The notes: generated from the sequence alone by a model not told the origin. A DNA stretch of 64,000 nt from Pseudopithomyces maydicus (GCA_026873275.1 JANTUC010000005.1:1922001-1986000); one strand, 5' to 3'. Shown: positions 34,399 through 46,575, numbered from the stretch's first letter. Numbers and translations: made by a program.

Positions 34399-36441
34399 TC
34401 ACTCATCACCACGCGGTAGTTTTCCCGTTGCCCTACCCGTCTTCTTCCAGCCGCCGCGCGGGCCAGTCGGAATGGCGGAGATACGCTGCTGCGGATTGTG
34501 TGCAACTCGATTGCTACTATTGCTTCCTGATGACATGCGCGAGGGGGCTCCCGAAGTCTGGCTAGGCGAGCCATATCCGTGTGCGCGAGCGTTGTTCGAG
34601 TCGTTCATGTCGCTTGAGGATCCCCTACGCCAGTTCGAGCTGCCTACGCCACGCTCCCTAAGATCGTTATAAGTATGCGTCCCCCTAGATGCCACGGTTA
34701 CCGAGCCGGGGTACGAGAAACGGGATATGTCGCGCGTAGGTTCATAGTGATCGGGCCACGAGACGTCTTGGTCTTCCAGCTCATACTTGTAGACGTGCAG
34801 GAACTTGCAAGCCTTCCCATAATGGCATTTACCATTCTGGAATAACAGACACAGTCTGCTGCCTTGGGACGAATGACGGGGTCTAGAGACAGATGGTTGT
34901 GGTCGCGGTTGTTGCTGGACTGCGGCTGGACGAGATGGGTCCCCAGATGACGGGCCGTAATCAGCATAAGCGCTACGCCATTGTGAAGTCGGGAAGATCG
35001 TCTGCCCAACAGGGGGAAAGCTAACAGGTAGCTGTGGATTAAGAGGCTGTCCGAAAAGAGCGTTGTTGTTGTTGTTCTTGATCGTCTCGACTTTCTGCTG
35101 CGCGGCTTGCAATTCAAGCTTGTTTTTCAACTGGGTAGGCATTACCATAGACTTCTGCATCTCGGCCACCTTTTCCCTCGTGATGATCTCAATGGGCTCG
35201 CTATCGGTCATCGTATGAGCTTTGTTGGAGAGCAGCTCAGCAGCAATCATCTTATCGAACTCTTCCATGAGCGGGCGAACCTCCGAAAGCTCACGCTGCC
35301 ATTCTTTTGACTCCCGCTTTCTGCTCAGGTCTATCTTATAAAGATCATTCCAAAGGTTCTGGCCAAAGAACGTCTTCTCCTTTTTCTCAATCTCTAGCTC
35401 CCTGTCTTGATCAAGACCGGAACCTAGGATACCTTCCTCACGCTCACTGACGAGGATTTGTACTCGACGTGCGATGCGCCCTCGAACCCATTGCGGTGCG
35501 TCAGGCGCAATACAGACACCAAACTTGTCATAAGAGATGCCAGGAACGTTGAGGCTGGCCACGTAGCTGCGAAGATCTAGACCCTTGTCAGGAAGGGAAT
35601 GAGGGGGTGAGGTACGCTCTCGTGGCATGTTGTCCACGTGAAGTTTGGCAGATTCGCTTTGATTTTTAGATGAACCGATTTTCTTGAGCGTGTTAGCCGG
35701 GCCTCTTTGAAAGACAGGCGCAACAGGTACCAGCGAAGATTTCAGCGTAGATATAGACTCAAAGGTTGATTCCGAAGTCTTGGGGATCATTTGGTCAGCT
35801 GACACGCGTTCTAAGTTTCCCGTAACTGAGGGGTTTGGACTGGAAGAGGCGATTACTAACAAACGCACGGTGGGTTTATCAGTCACAGAGAGGTTCTCGT
35901 GCGCTTTGCTTATGCTGCGCTCAGGCTGTTGAATCAGCGCACTCTGCTGGTTGTCCGTTGATGTCGGCTCACGGTCATCGAACTTCTTACCCTTTCTAGC
36001 CTCCCTTCTTAACTTGTTCTTTATCTTTCGATAAGAAGTGGCAGAGACACCACTGTCGGTGGTGTTACGAATGTCCTTGGGACTGCCTGTATCTTGAGCA
36101 TTAGTCGAGGCGGGTTCAGCGGCCATATTGGAGACGCTTAGGGTAGCCTTAGTGGCAGTGTTGATAGTACCGAGTTGGGAGTTGTCGCCGGTGCCTCCTA
36201 GAGACAGTGCGCTCTTTGCTGCAACACTTGAGTTCTCTGCTGCCGGCGCGACCTTCTTCCTCTTCTTCTTCTTGCGTTTCTTCTTACCGGTGGCCTCCTC
36301 CACTGTACCAACAGCGACAAACTCTACGGTTACTGCCGACTTGCACTCCACGCTCGTATTATCATCAACTGGTGCAGTGACACTGTCAGTCCGGCCCTTC
36401 TCAGCAGTCTCCGCGACGCCGTCTTGTAGTTTCTCCGCCAT
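34399..36441 (-). CDS. CCCH zinc-finger protein, otherwise unrecognised
   Basis: Single long open frame; the ATG at 36441 (AACAATATGG context) gives 680 residues. An in-frame ATG at 36543 would add 34 residues, but that segment contains GTGAGT and TTCTAG signals and may be a leader intron. The N-terminal half is disordered with a Lys/Arg run (KKKRKKKKRKK) that looks like a nuclear localisation signal. The middle (SYVASLNVPGISYDKFG to MEEFDKMIA) is mostly charged helix. Near the C terminus, CLLFQNGKCHYGKACKFLH fits a C-x7-C-x5-C-x3-H finger, an RNA-binding type. The tail is Gly/Ser/Arg-rich. An RNA-related nuclear role is likely; I do not recognise an orthologue. Confidence 0.75.
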   Translation of the reverse strand: MAEKLQDGVAETAEKGRTDSVTAPVDDNTSVECKSAVTVEFVAVGTVEEATGKKKRKKKKRKKVAPAAENSSVAAKSALSLGGTGDNSQLGTINTATKATLSVSNMAAEPASTNAQDTGSPKDIRNTTDSGVSATSYRKIKNKLRREARKGKKFDDREPTSTDNQQSALIQQPERSISKAHENLSVTDKPTVRLLVIASSSPNPSVTGNLERVSADQMIPKTSESTFESISTLKSSLVPVAPVFQRGPANTLKKIGSSKNQSESAKLHVDNMPRERTSPPHSLPDKGLDLRSYVASLNVPGISYDKFGVCIAPDAPQWVRGRIARRVQILVSEREEGILGSGLDQDRELEIEKKEKTFFGQNLWNDLYKIDLSRKRESKEWQRELSEVRPLMEEFDKMIAAELLSNKAHTMTDSEPIEIITREKVAEMQKSMVMPTQLKNKLELQAAQQKVETIKNNNNNALFGQPLNPQLPVSFPPVGQTIFPTSQWRSAYADYGPSSGDPSRPAAVQQQPRPQPSVSRPRHSSQGSRLCLLFQNGKCHYGKACKFLHVYKYELEDQDVSWPDHYEPTRDISRFSYPGSVTVASRGTHTYNDLRERGVGSSNWRRGSSSDMNDSNNARAHGYGSPSQTSGAPSRMSSGSNSSNRVAHNPQQRISAIPTGPRGGWKKTGRATGKLPRGDE

Positions 36442-37210
36442 ATTGTTATCTGCAGTGCTAGCGATGCTTTGACAAGTTGACCGAACTCTAGAAAATACAA
36501 ACGGGTCCACACTACTCACTCTTACTCGAGTTTTCGGCAGCAATAACTGTTCATGTCAGAGTGTTCTTTGTAAAGCAAAGGGGTACGCGAGCGACTTACG
36601 GGTAGATGAGTACGAGACTTGCCGGTCGGCGGTAGGGCGACGCTGTGGTGTTCTGTGACGCTGTGATATTTTGTAGCTTAGGAACTGTGTGGGGAAGGGC
36701 GTGGTTGATTCAGGTGAGCGAACAGATATGTGCAAAATGAAGGGTCTGTGCGTCGGTTGCTGAGGTGAAGACACAGGCTGTAGCAAGGACTGCGTGCTAC
36801 GGAAGGTGCGACCTATGGTTGAAGAAGGAGAGCAAGTGCGAAATTTGTGGTGAAACGAAATTCAACACTTTGTCTATATAGAAGACAAGAACACTGTATG
36901 CCAACCTTTCACCAGAAACGCTATTCCACTCCGAACAAACATTAGAATGAAAAGATAAAAATCTGATTTGAAGTGCCGATATGAAACATACCCACGAGAA
37001 TAGCTGAATGACCGAAACAAGTCAAAAAAGGAGCGAGTATCAAATCTTAGGTGGGTTTAGAGTGAGCAGGCAAGGCTGCTATCCTCCACCTCTTGAATGT
37101 ATTGTCTGAAGAAGGACGCGGAAAGATGTACCAAAAAGTTTTATTGCTATTCAAGTGCTAATAAATGTTTCCATTCGAGTTCAACAGTAGTCCTTAGATT
37201 TGAAAAACGT
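36442..37210. other. Intergenic upstream of the CCCH gene
   Basis: About 770 bases that should hold the CCCH gene promoter and leader, and the 3' end of the 2OG-oxygenase-like gene. No gene seen. Confidence 0.45.
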
Positions 37211-38980
37211 TCAGCTGTGGCTAGTCAAATCGACACGAAGGTGTGCTGGGCGCACGGTGATAATGAAAGCCGCATGGGTGTACGTGTATGTAGTTTCAGC
37301 TTGGTTTCCGTACTATTTCTAGTATTAGACAATATGAATATTAAGACTTTTGCATGTAGGCATACCTTGAGATGCACAAAACCAATATTTTCGTGCTTTG
37401 CTGAGTTCAACCAGTTCACATCAAGCCACTCTCCCCCGAAGCTTTCGATGGTCTCTACAATATCACTGCCATCGCCGCCGACGTCCGATACCACAAGCGG
37501 TTTCAATTTGGAGGCAACGAAATTGTTCTCTGGGAAATGCTTATCTTCCAGCTCATCATCGTAGTAGCCCATGAGCTCTTCTTCATCGAGCTCGAGGACG
37601 GGGCGAATCGATATGTTAAGACCAAGGGCAAGAAAAACAGAATAGACGGCCATGTCTGTTCCTTTAAGTGCGCCCGGTAAAGCCCTTATGCCCTCGGATG
37701 TTGAATGCGCGTATGCGTGTTGACAATAGATACCGAGAGTACCGCCTGTCAGCCATTAGAAAATGAAGATGTTAGAGAAGGCAACATTGTATATTTTACC
37801 TTTAGTCATAAAGCCTGGAATCTCAAGCGCAGCTTTTATCTTGTGGTAGAAGAGAAGGGAGGTAACATCCATGACCGGGCTTTTGCCGGTAAAGTCTCCA
37901 ACACCTGCAGTGTAATACAAGTTGTATGTCACAGTAACACGATGTCCTTCAGTCACCTCCTTCACCTCATGTTCGCAATCGCTATAGAATGCGGCCCACT
38001 GAATTGCAGAGTCGTTCCTGCCACGAGAGCCAGATTTGCTCCAGTCAAAAGTGATGGTTTGGCCAGCATGGCGGACAATCAGCTCGCCTCCTTCATGATG
38101 ACAGGGCAGTGCGACCACAAGTGATCCGAATTGGAAACCAGAACGTGGTGTATCTACGTGAGGCTTGAAGAAGCCCGAAGGTGCATTGTAAACCTGAATG
38201 AGAGTTCAGAGACGAATAATACGGTGATTAGCGCGTGGTCTTACATTGAGTTTATACAATTCCGCTCTCACACCCTTATTCGCTACACCAGCGTTTGGAA
38301 GAAGCAACTGGGCCACGGTATCAATGATTCCTGTCTCGTAGGGACAAAAATCGATGGAAAACGCAGAGCGATCTAGTTTGATTGCTTTCCGATAGGATTC
38401 ATCCAGTACATCCTTGCCGTTGTATCCGAAGCTCGCTGGCTGACAGTCATTCACCAGCTTGTGAAGATCGCTGTCTTTGTCTTGTTCTGATGAAGTTATC
38501 GGAAAACTCAATTTGGATATCACGCCCAATTGACTTGAAGAATCCCATCGCAGTGAAACAGGCAGACACGGTATCTTTTGGTCTTTGTTGTTTTGTTTGT
38601 TTGTTTTATTTTCTGAAAAAGTAGCAGTCGAGTTGGCGGCGGCGGTGGTGGTAGTAGCACTGCTGCTGTTCCTGCTGGTGCCGGTGCTGCTGAGGCCAGA
38701 ACGGTTGAAAAGAGGCTGGTGATCCTCATTCGTTCCGCCTTTGGCATCTTCATCCATTTCGTCTTCGGCATCTTCTTGGATCCGAGGTATATCTACCGGT
38801 GAGGTTCCCTTAAAGACGTCAATGAATATACAAAGCATCTCTAAGCAAATGAAGAATACTGACAATGGGGATTGAACCTCCACATGCGAAAGTGGCAGTC
38901 TTGCTTGTAACGAAATTCCCGAGCTCCTTCGTAATGGAGTCGTGCAATTCATCCTGTAGGCTCTCGTTCCGATCTTCCAT
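37211..38980 (-). CDS. 2OG-Fe(II) oxygenase-like protein, uncharacterised fungal family
   Basis: Predicted soluble non-heme iron, 2-oxoglutarate-dependent oxygenase. Exons are 38980-38864, 38808-38245, 38193-37800, 37745-37366 and 37312-37211, summing exactly to 518 residues. The first intron has a less usual GTCAGT donor. The iron site fits: His239 and Asp241 in KPHVDTPRSGFQFGSLVV, then His302 in SDCEHEV, with Arg312 in GHRVTVTYN as the likely 2-oxoglutarate anchor. A Ser/Thr-rich low-complexity insert lies near residues 80-110, and a C-terminal YGNQAE...THAAF motif belongs to the family. I remember similar proteins as widespread in fungi without a known substrate. No signal peptide is present, so it is probably cytosolic or nuclear. 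Confidence 0.8.
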
Positions 38981-40768
38981 GATAATCTGATTGTAGTAGA
39001 AAACTTGAAAGCTTTAGAAAATTATAAAGACAACGGAGGAAACTCTCATTATAACCTTTCTACGGCGACGATTAGGCAGAACTGCGTCACGAACGGATAC
39101 GGACAGACATGGTTCACAAGACCCACCAGCAAATGCAGTACGAGGCTGAAAGTGAGCTGGCATGCTTGATTTCGATAACATCGTGATACCAACCCGACCA
39201 GTCAGTAGTTGAAAGATAAGGTGAGGTTCCAAGGTTCCAAGGTTTAGGCAGCATCACGTGACATTGTTTCATCTAAGGGATCGGTGCAACAAAGGGCTTA
39301 TATCTAGGCACCTGAGCAATTATCAGTATCCCCATAACCTTCTCAACGCATTCCTGTACTCTAAAAAGCACTAGTAGCTTATACTTTCGAGCCTACCTGA
39401 GCACCTGGGGGGCACCTGACCTCGGAACCTATTTTGTCACGTGCTCAGGTCTGATCCGGGCATAAGGGCACCTGTGCAGCCATCAACCCTCTTGGTGTAT
39501 AGATTCGAGTATCTTTGTAGAGGAAACCAGGCACGGGTTCCTATGTTGCCTCGTAATAGGCGGCAAACTCGGCAATCAGGCGCGCCACAAATCTAGGATG
39601 CTGAAAGCACCCTGGCATGAGATCTCGTATACAGATCTGTCAGGACGAGGGAATCAACTATCGGAAGTTCAAGCACGTTGGCTGTAGTCTGTATTCAGTT
39701 TCTTCGACGGTGATGGACGAGGTGGTCCCACAAACGAGGATGGAGAATAGAAATGCGTCACAGGAAACTCGGAGCGAACAGGGTACCGAAGAGCGAACCG
39801 CGGTAGCCGCACTGCAGGAGCGCTTAAAGCATGAACCCATGGCTGGCACGATGTCTTCGTAGACGAGAGCGGTATGGAGGAGGGTGGAGTGGAGCCAGAG
39901 TGAAGGGCTAACTCGGCTCCCATTCGAAGCCAGCCCTGCATCCAGCTTAGAGCAATGGCACGCACCCACACGCACTGGGCAAAGGCGGTGCACGGCCATA
40001 GAAGGTTCCATGCGTCGTTCCATGCCAATGGCGATGATCGCTGACAGGCTCGGCAGGGCGGAGACGATGTGTCGTTTATTAACAGCAATCCTACGGTGCT
40101 TATAAAACGCGTCCGTGCGCGGGGACTATCACCACAGTCAAAGTCCGACGCCGTCCTCCCACCTTGCCCCCATCCGCGTGCCGCGAACCCTCTCCAGCGC
40201 CGTCCAATGTCTTGGTCTCAATCCTGGATGGCTCGTGCAGGAAGAGCGGGTTGCATGCCTGTGTTAGCACCCTGTGTTGTTCATCTGTGCCTAAGCTGTA
40301 CCTGTGCGCTAGGGCTGTACTCAAGTAGACCGGCTGTGCCACGATGAGTCGACCCTTCGGCGAACCCACCTTTATTGCCAAAGGCGCTTCTTGCCAATAG
40401 CCACTGGCGACACAAGTGAAGAGACACCGTCGGGCTTCTAAACCCCCAGCCCTGCTCGCGGTCGGGATCGCCCAAGGGCCCCCGTGGCTGCTGTAACCGT
40501 CTTATATCCTGGGACCCATAAACGCAATTAAGCTCACACTGCCGAATCCTGCGCCTGCCCCGCGACCCAGAGCTCGTTCGTTGCGCGCTCCGATCCGAGC
40601 GCCTCACAGATCATCTATCTAAAGACCTCCACACGCCTCCACCTTTGCGCTACTCACTTTCGTCGACTTCCCTGGCCGTGTGGCCGCGGGTACGCATCCA
40701 TCACATGACCTCTAACAACTAGCTTTGACGTTGCGAACTCCACATTGTCAGTGAGCCACGGCGTCGAG
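38981..40768. other. Intergenic with clustered E-box-like motifs
   Basis: About 1.8 kb between divergently placed genes. It holds CACGTG at 39255-39260 and 39438-39443 and four GCACCTG copies at about 39308, 39401, 39412 and 39468. Short open frames near 39617-40600 show no family features. Confidence 0.5.
39255..39474. promoter_or_regulatory. Cluster of CACGTG and GCACCTG motifs
   Basis: Two CACGTG palindromes and four GCACCTG units occur within 220 bases, about 275-500 bases upstream of the 2OG-oxygenase-like start at 38980. Both motifs fit the CANNTG E-box bound by bHLH factors. A similar pairing recurs at 50955-50983. Regulatory function is inferred. Confidence 0.45.
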
Positions 40769-42412
40769 ATGGACGCTTTCACCTCCTTCACCCGGAGACG
40801 AACTGCTCCTATGGAGGATCGGGGTACCATCGTCAACATTGTATCTTGGTTGTTAGCAGTCGTCGTCATATGCATCCTTACCGCGAGATTTACGATGAGG
40901 TTCATGATCAAGGACATAACGCGTCGTTTGGGACTAGATGATCTTTTCATCTTCATGGCTTTCGTGAGTGGTCTTGCTGCCTTTGCATCAACACGAGGCT
41001 AACTAGCCCAGCTATTTAGCATAAGCCAAACAATAGCTGTGTCAGTAGAGTCGATACAAGCTCTGGGCCAACATAGGGACCAACTGAGCCTGAACCAAGT
41101 GGAGACTTTCCGAAAGGTATGCCTGATCCTAGCCGTGCTTGTCGACGCTTCTAACTTGGACAGGCCGAGTATGCTTCTTGCATACTGTACATTATGAATA
41201 TGGGCTGTGCTAGGCTTTCTCTTTGCATTCTCATCAAGAACATCATTCCCGGCTCGATAGCTCGTATCACCGCACTCATCTTTGCCACTTTCACAGCACT
41301 TTGGACTGCATCTGGTGTCCTCGTCACATTATTCGCATGCTCCCCACCCCATCCATGGCAACGGAAGGACAATAAAGCATGCATCGACATAGTTAGCTGG
41401 GTTAACTACGTTGGCGCCACCAACATAATTACTGAAATACTCCTAATCTCGATACCCCTCTGCATATGGAATGTTAGAGCTTCCGCTGGACGGCGCATGT
41501 CTGTTTCTTTGTTGTTTCTCTCTCGCTTGAGGTAAGTGTACTTTAAGCTAGCTCTGAACCGTACTGACAGATTTACAGTGTTGTCGCCGCTGTTGGCGCG
41601 CAGTTGCACTTTTTCAATGCCCGGCCTACCAAAGACATAACGTATGATTCCTGGCGCACGGTTCTTTGCATTCAGGTTGCGCAGAACCTTTCGGTCATCA
41701 CCGCTTGCCTCCCCAGTCTCCACCCTTTCATAGTGAAGATGCTTGCCAGTTCGGCCAGAGATGAGGACGCGCACGAGTCTAGTTACCCAAAGAAGACCAA
41801 AGTGTTGGCATACTTTTCACGAAGGAAAGGTTTCGATCCTATGTCGTCACAATCATCGAGCATACCGACCCACCGAGAGAAAGACGAGGAGTACTGCGCC
41901 CCTTGGCAACTTATGGCCTCGATCGAGCCTCTAGCCTCCCTGTTTCGCCTCAGCCGAACCGCTTTCCCGATAGAGTTGCCACACCATCCGCGAGCCCAGA
42001 TCCACCAGAGAATGTGTTCATGCGCAGCGTTGAAATACCAAGTGTTTCACGTGAGTCCAGTATGAAGAGCATGCGAAGCATGCGAAGCATGAGAAGCACG
42101 AGGCGTCCATCCACAATTCGGAATTCCAGAGGCATTCCTCAAATTCCAGAAATACCAAAGTCTCTAGCCGAAGTAGGCGTTCTGCCTTTGATAGACTATG
42201 ACACGGACACCACCGTGAGCGAAAAAAGCTCCGGTTCTAGTCGGAAGAGTAGAAGGCCTCCGTCTGAATACGTTTTCAATAGATCTAAAGTAATCAGTGT
42301 TCCGGAGGAGAGCTATCTGAGGGAACAAGGGGAAGAGCAACAATACTACAAGAAGTATTATCCGCCATTACCCAGTCCAAAGGCCCCTAAGAAACCCCCA
42401 CGAGCATTCTAG
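40769..42412 (+). CDS. PTH11/rhodopsin-type seven-helix membrane protein (one-base frameshift)
   Basis: Predicted plasma-membrane protein of the fungal rhodopsin-like (PTH11-related) family; receptors of this family can sense surfaces or nutrients. Exons are 40769-40963, 41012-41116, 41164-41531 and 41579-42412. Seven hydrophobic segments occupy about the first 270 residues, with the family pattern RRLGLDDLFIFMAF after helix 2 and a cytosolic tail of about 220 residues. The tail contains an MRSMRSMRST repeat and ends Pro/Lys-rich. The frame slips by one base in the C run 41899-41902, between EEYCAP and ATYGLDR; adding one base gives 500 residues. Without it the tail would end early at 42065, but the membrane part would be intact. 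Confidence 0.78.
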
Positions 42413-44790
42413 ATATTCTCGCAGATAGGCAAATGTAAATTTCTCACGATCCATTGAAAATTGCGATAACGATTTCACGCTTGCATCAGAATCCATAATT
42501 CCTTTCTCGTAGCGTCAAGGGTTGACTCGTATAGCGCGCGGCCTATCACTGACGTACTTGGATCCTTCTTCGCATTTTCTGCTGCGCTGTCCTTCTTGGT
42601 GAAGCACACCGCTCATAACTCTCTAGCTTTTCACATCCATCCTGTTACCGAAAAACAATAGTACGCAGATACGGCTGTTGTCAAAGCGCATCCTGCACTT
42701 GTAACTTGCCACCTGAAATGAACTACATCGTACGAGACGCGAACCATCGATGATCTGTTGCTTGACTTTCGATGTACAATAGATTTCTCGATCGCGCCGT
42801 CTCACAGTTGGATCTCACGCACTTGATAACAACGTTGCTGCATCCCATCGATCGATTCTCTCCCCACGCAACCCACAACCATCAGTAGATCCGATTTCAA
42901 AATGCCATACAACTGCATGAATCTTGAATCTCGATGGTATGCATTCGTAGATCGCCATGACTAGTGCTACCAAATTACTCGCTACCGTACAGAAGCAACC
43001 GAAGGATGCCCTGTTGCAGGTCGTCCGGCAGCTACCCTCTCGCCTCGCTCTCAGCCCTAAACAGGTGCGCCATGAAACGAAACAGCTCTATTCTGGTCTG
43101 TTCTGTCGTCAGCCGCATTGGGATGCGGCTGATTGTAATGTTGGTTTGTTCGGCAAGGACAAGAGGCGTACTTGGTTGCGTAGAAGCCATTTTTAGCAAG
43201 ATCAATCGAGAATACTCCTCATAGTTACGGTATGAGAAACTGTGCAATTTTCACCCAATACATTCACATGACCTGGCAATATCTTATGCAGGATGAGGCT
43301 GGACATCCTCCTCAAGGTCTCGTGCCATCTTCACGCCGCACTCTTCAACACACCGATCCTACTCGTAAGTCACGTCACAGACCCTTGATACACCGCCCTC
43401 TCCTTCAGAGCCTAAAAGAAACTACTTGCGTTTCGCTTCCCGGTCGGGGTTGCAAAGTTGGCGCGCTGATTCGTTTCGGAGTCCGAATGCTTGCACGGAC
43501 CGAATGCGGCTAGTACGAATGAAGAAGTCAAGAAGGCTCAAAAAATGAATGAATTTGTTACAATAACTGCTGAGCCTGACGACTGCATAGTACCAGTCAT
43601 TGGGCACCTGATGTAGGGACATACTGTAGTATCGAAACAAACAAATTCTGGGCGGCGAAAAACGCTTGCAAATGCCTTAGGTACCTACCTAGGTACCTAG
43701 GTAGGCGAATCATCACGTGATATACTTACCGCCCGTCTTCCTAATTGTTGGTCGATATGATGTGTGGCAAAAACAGCATGTTATGGGCTCCAACTAACCC
43801 CACGCTTGAATACGAGCTCTAGTTAAAACAAGCTATCGAATTTCAGCCCAGGCACCGAGCGCATGGTAGAGCTTTTTGGGAAATAGGTAGTATGCACGTT
43901 GTTAATAAGATTAACGAGCATCACTGCAGCAAATACTAATGTCTCGGAGTACGATACGAACTGTGAGACTCCAGTCTATTTCTTATCAAGTTAATATCTC
44001 GAGGAGAAATTGGTTTTGCTTGAACAGTCACTGACGAGCTCCCTCTTAGGGAGTGTACGGGAGACTAGATGTATATTCGAGAGGACCGGCGGCGCCGATG
44101 GAGCCAGACAGTTGGATCAGTTGTATTGGAGGGTGTTTGGTTGGCCTTAAAGGTCTAGGCGAGGCTAGAATGGCGCCTTCATCTGCCGTATGCAAGGGGC
44201 CGTGTTGTATCTAAGGCTGGGATACCACATACGGCTTGACCTCAATTTGGGGCTAACTTTGAGTGTAATCCATGCAACGTTATCATCTGACTGTGGTCGA
44301 CTTATTTGACGTCTTGACAGGCACAACCATATCATAGGAACAGCAACCAGACAGCAAATTCAGTGCGGTGTGACTGGAGTACACGTCATGCAAATCGGCT
44401 TTCTTCAGCATGATACCCTATGTTTATAATCAGAGCATGATGGTAGGATGTGTCGCATGCTCCACAATCGTCGCCACTCAGTGAAGCTTTGCAGTAAACA
44501 AGTCCGACTTGTCCGGTTGCACCTGCCATCTCCAATTTGTAACCAGTTGAAATCCACGCAGCACGCTTTGGGTCTTTGCGTATGTTGGTCTTGCAATTGC
44601 TGCGCTAATATATGCGCTTCTTTAGTCAAGGATCGCTGACAACATGGCGCACGCCAACCGTACCTAGCATAAAACCCAAAATGGGGTCTTACAGTCTAAT
44701 GCTGACATAGAGTTACGCCATTATGAGGTCTTCAACGCAGGACAGTCGTAATCCAGATTGTACAGTAGACTGAGTACCGGCTCTTTCTGA
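42413..44790. other. Long intergenic region
   Basis: About 2.4 kb with no convincing gene. A short open frame at 42957 (+), beginning MTSATKLLATVQKQPKDALL, looks protein-like for 36 codons and ends at a CAG/GTGCGC junction, but no second exon is clear. A GGTACCTAGG-type repeat is at 43678-43704, with CACGTG at 43714-43719. Confidence 0.4.
43678..43704. repeat. Palindromic GGTACCTAGG repeat tract
   Basis: TTAGGTACCTACCTAGGTAC followed by CTAGGTAGG: overlapping copies of TACCTA and its complement TAGGTA, so the tract can fold back on itself. Related single copies lie at 10241-10253, 62664-62670 and 62781-62789. Function is unknown. Confidence 0.75.
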
Positions 44791-45692
44791 TCAGGTACTA
44801 ATCCGAATGCCACACCGTTCATAAGCAAATCCTTCAAGGCTTTCCCTCATCTCTACAAGCCCGTCATAGGACAGTAGGCGTCCATCTTCGGCCGGCTGGA
44901 TCGGTGAAGCATCGGGTGTCTTCCCGTAAACTGGCACCCTCCCGTCAGCCTCTGTTCTCCCCATAAGCACGTCCGTTTCTTTTCCCTTGCAAACTTGGGC
45001 CAAGCCAGGGTGCCGTACCCAGATGACTCTCATGCCTGCTCTTCTTGCAGCCTCCACGCCTGCAATCGAGTCCTCGAATACCAAGCATTCCCTTGCCTCA
45101 ATTTCCTTTTCACCCTTTTCCTTCGCTACGTCGTTGATTCGCTTCAACGCGAGGAGGAAAATATCAGGCTCGGGCTTTTTTCTACTGTCAGACATCTCAG
45201 GGTCATCGCCAAAGACATGAAATCTTGTGTCTGCGAACGTTTGGGAAATGATAGGGATGTGCGACGTTTTCAAGGAGAAAAGTTTTGCCCCGGCAGAACT
45301 GGCGAGTGATAGTTTGACCGGGGGAGATGTCTTCGTCGCGAGTGTTGTGAGAAGATCATCCACCCCAGGAAGTAATTTGCTGTCTTTGAAAAGATCTATA
45401 TGATCCTTTTCCTTCGCTTTCCATTCGGGGATAGTGAGTGGAACCTGCGCCCATTCAAGAAGACGCTGGGTACCCTATTCTAATGGTTGGCGTACTATAT
45501 ATTTGGACTTGTGGGGATACTTACTGGTGTACCTCTGCTTTGTTGGGTGGCTTTGATTTCCCAGGGGTACGGAGGCTTGTCATATTCGCTCAGAATAGTA
45601 TTGTAAATATCGGTATATATGTCTTCCGAGTTAATCAATGTACCGTCAACATCGAAGATGCAAGCTCGGATAGGCGGAAACCTGAAGATCAT
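44791..45692 (-). CDS. HAD-superfamily phosphatase (subfamily IA, HDHD1-like)
   Basis: Predicted phosphomonoesterase of the haloacid dehalogenase superfamily; substrates are probably small sugar or nucleotide phosphates. Exons are 45692-45525 and 45474-44791, giving 283 residues with no frame problem. Motif I is IFDVDGTL (Asp14 nucleophile, Asp16), motif II is the Ser of SLASSAG, motif III is the Lys of KKPEPD, and motif IV is VFEDSIAGVEAARRAGM. The cap domain inserted after motif I is helical, which places it in subfamily IA. The nearest functional type I can suggest is the pseudouridine-5'-phosphatase/HDHD1 group; this is inference. An in-frame ATG 18 codons upstream is less likely, since the domain starts directly at the chosen Met. 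Confidence 0.85.
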
Positions 45693-46575
45693 TTTGCTCT
45701 TGACCACTATATTGATTGGACAGCGCCCACAAGACACAGGAATCAAGGACTATCAGACAAGCTCACACAACCTCTATCAGGTGATAGGTATGATATAGCG
45801 TATAGTAGAGTATTACTGGCGTTTATTGAACTTGCAACTTGAATTGTTAGTCGGACTCAGCTTGCTTGGTGGGGTCACTGGCCAGATTTTGGAACTTCAA
45901 TTGTGAGACATGCGCACGCTAGTTATTGAGTCGTGGGTTGATGACTAACCTCGTTGAATGACTCGATATACCGGAGCGCGCACCAGAAACAAGAGTATTG
46001 AGTGAAACTCGTCGAATCTCTCTTTACACGGAAAAATTGAGCTCCCTAATGCTGTTAATGTATCTACATATGTAGTGATAAAAATTGTCAGCTGTACAAT
46101 AAATCTTTCGATGACTACCCATATATACATAGATATGTACGTTTCAATTCTTCAGCGATGGATGTCCTGAAAGTATTTCAAAACTTTTAGAATTTGTGCG
46201 TGTGTATGGGTGTAGAAAAATGAAGATGGGGCTGATGTTGATCCTATCATAGCCTTGTTTCGAAAAATGGAGTACTACAAGTGAATGGAAACAGACCCAG
46301 ACTATACAAGCCTGTGTACCAAACTTGATGTCAAGATATTAAATCAAATCAACGAACCCTTTATTTTAAGTCATGCGTTCTTATGAGACTGTGGGTATAG
46401 CCTGGCACCGAGATCAATGCTGATTTGGATTTGCTGGTGATTGGAATACCAATACGGAGATACCCTGCCCAATCCACTGGGAACAGACTATATTTGCCAG
46501 TCAGATGACCGATCTGGAGAATATCTATGCCGCATCCTGCGTGACCTTAATAGAAGCATTCTTGCTCCCCGACGC
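45693..46575. other. Intergenic, no gene seen
   Basis: About 880 AT-rich bases between the HAD start and the end of the lactonase-like gene. No open frame of interest. Confidence 0.5.

Noticed and set aside
42957..43247. Opposing short frames on both strands
   Set aside because: The plus frame has about 36 protein-like codons, but no second exon or homologous motif could be defined.
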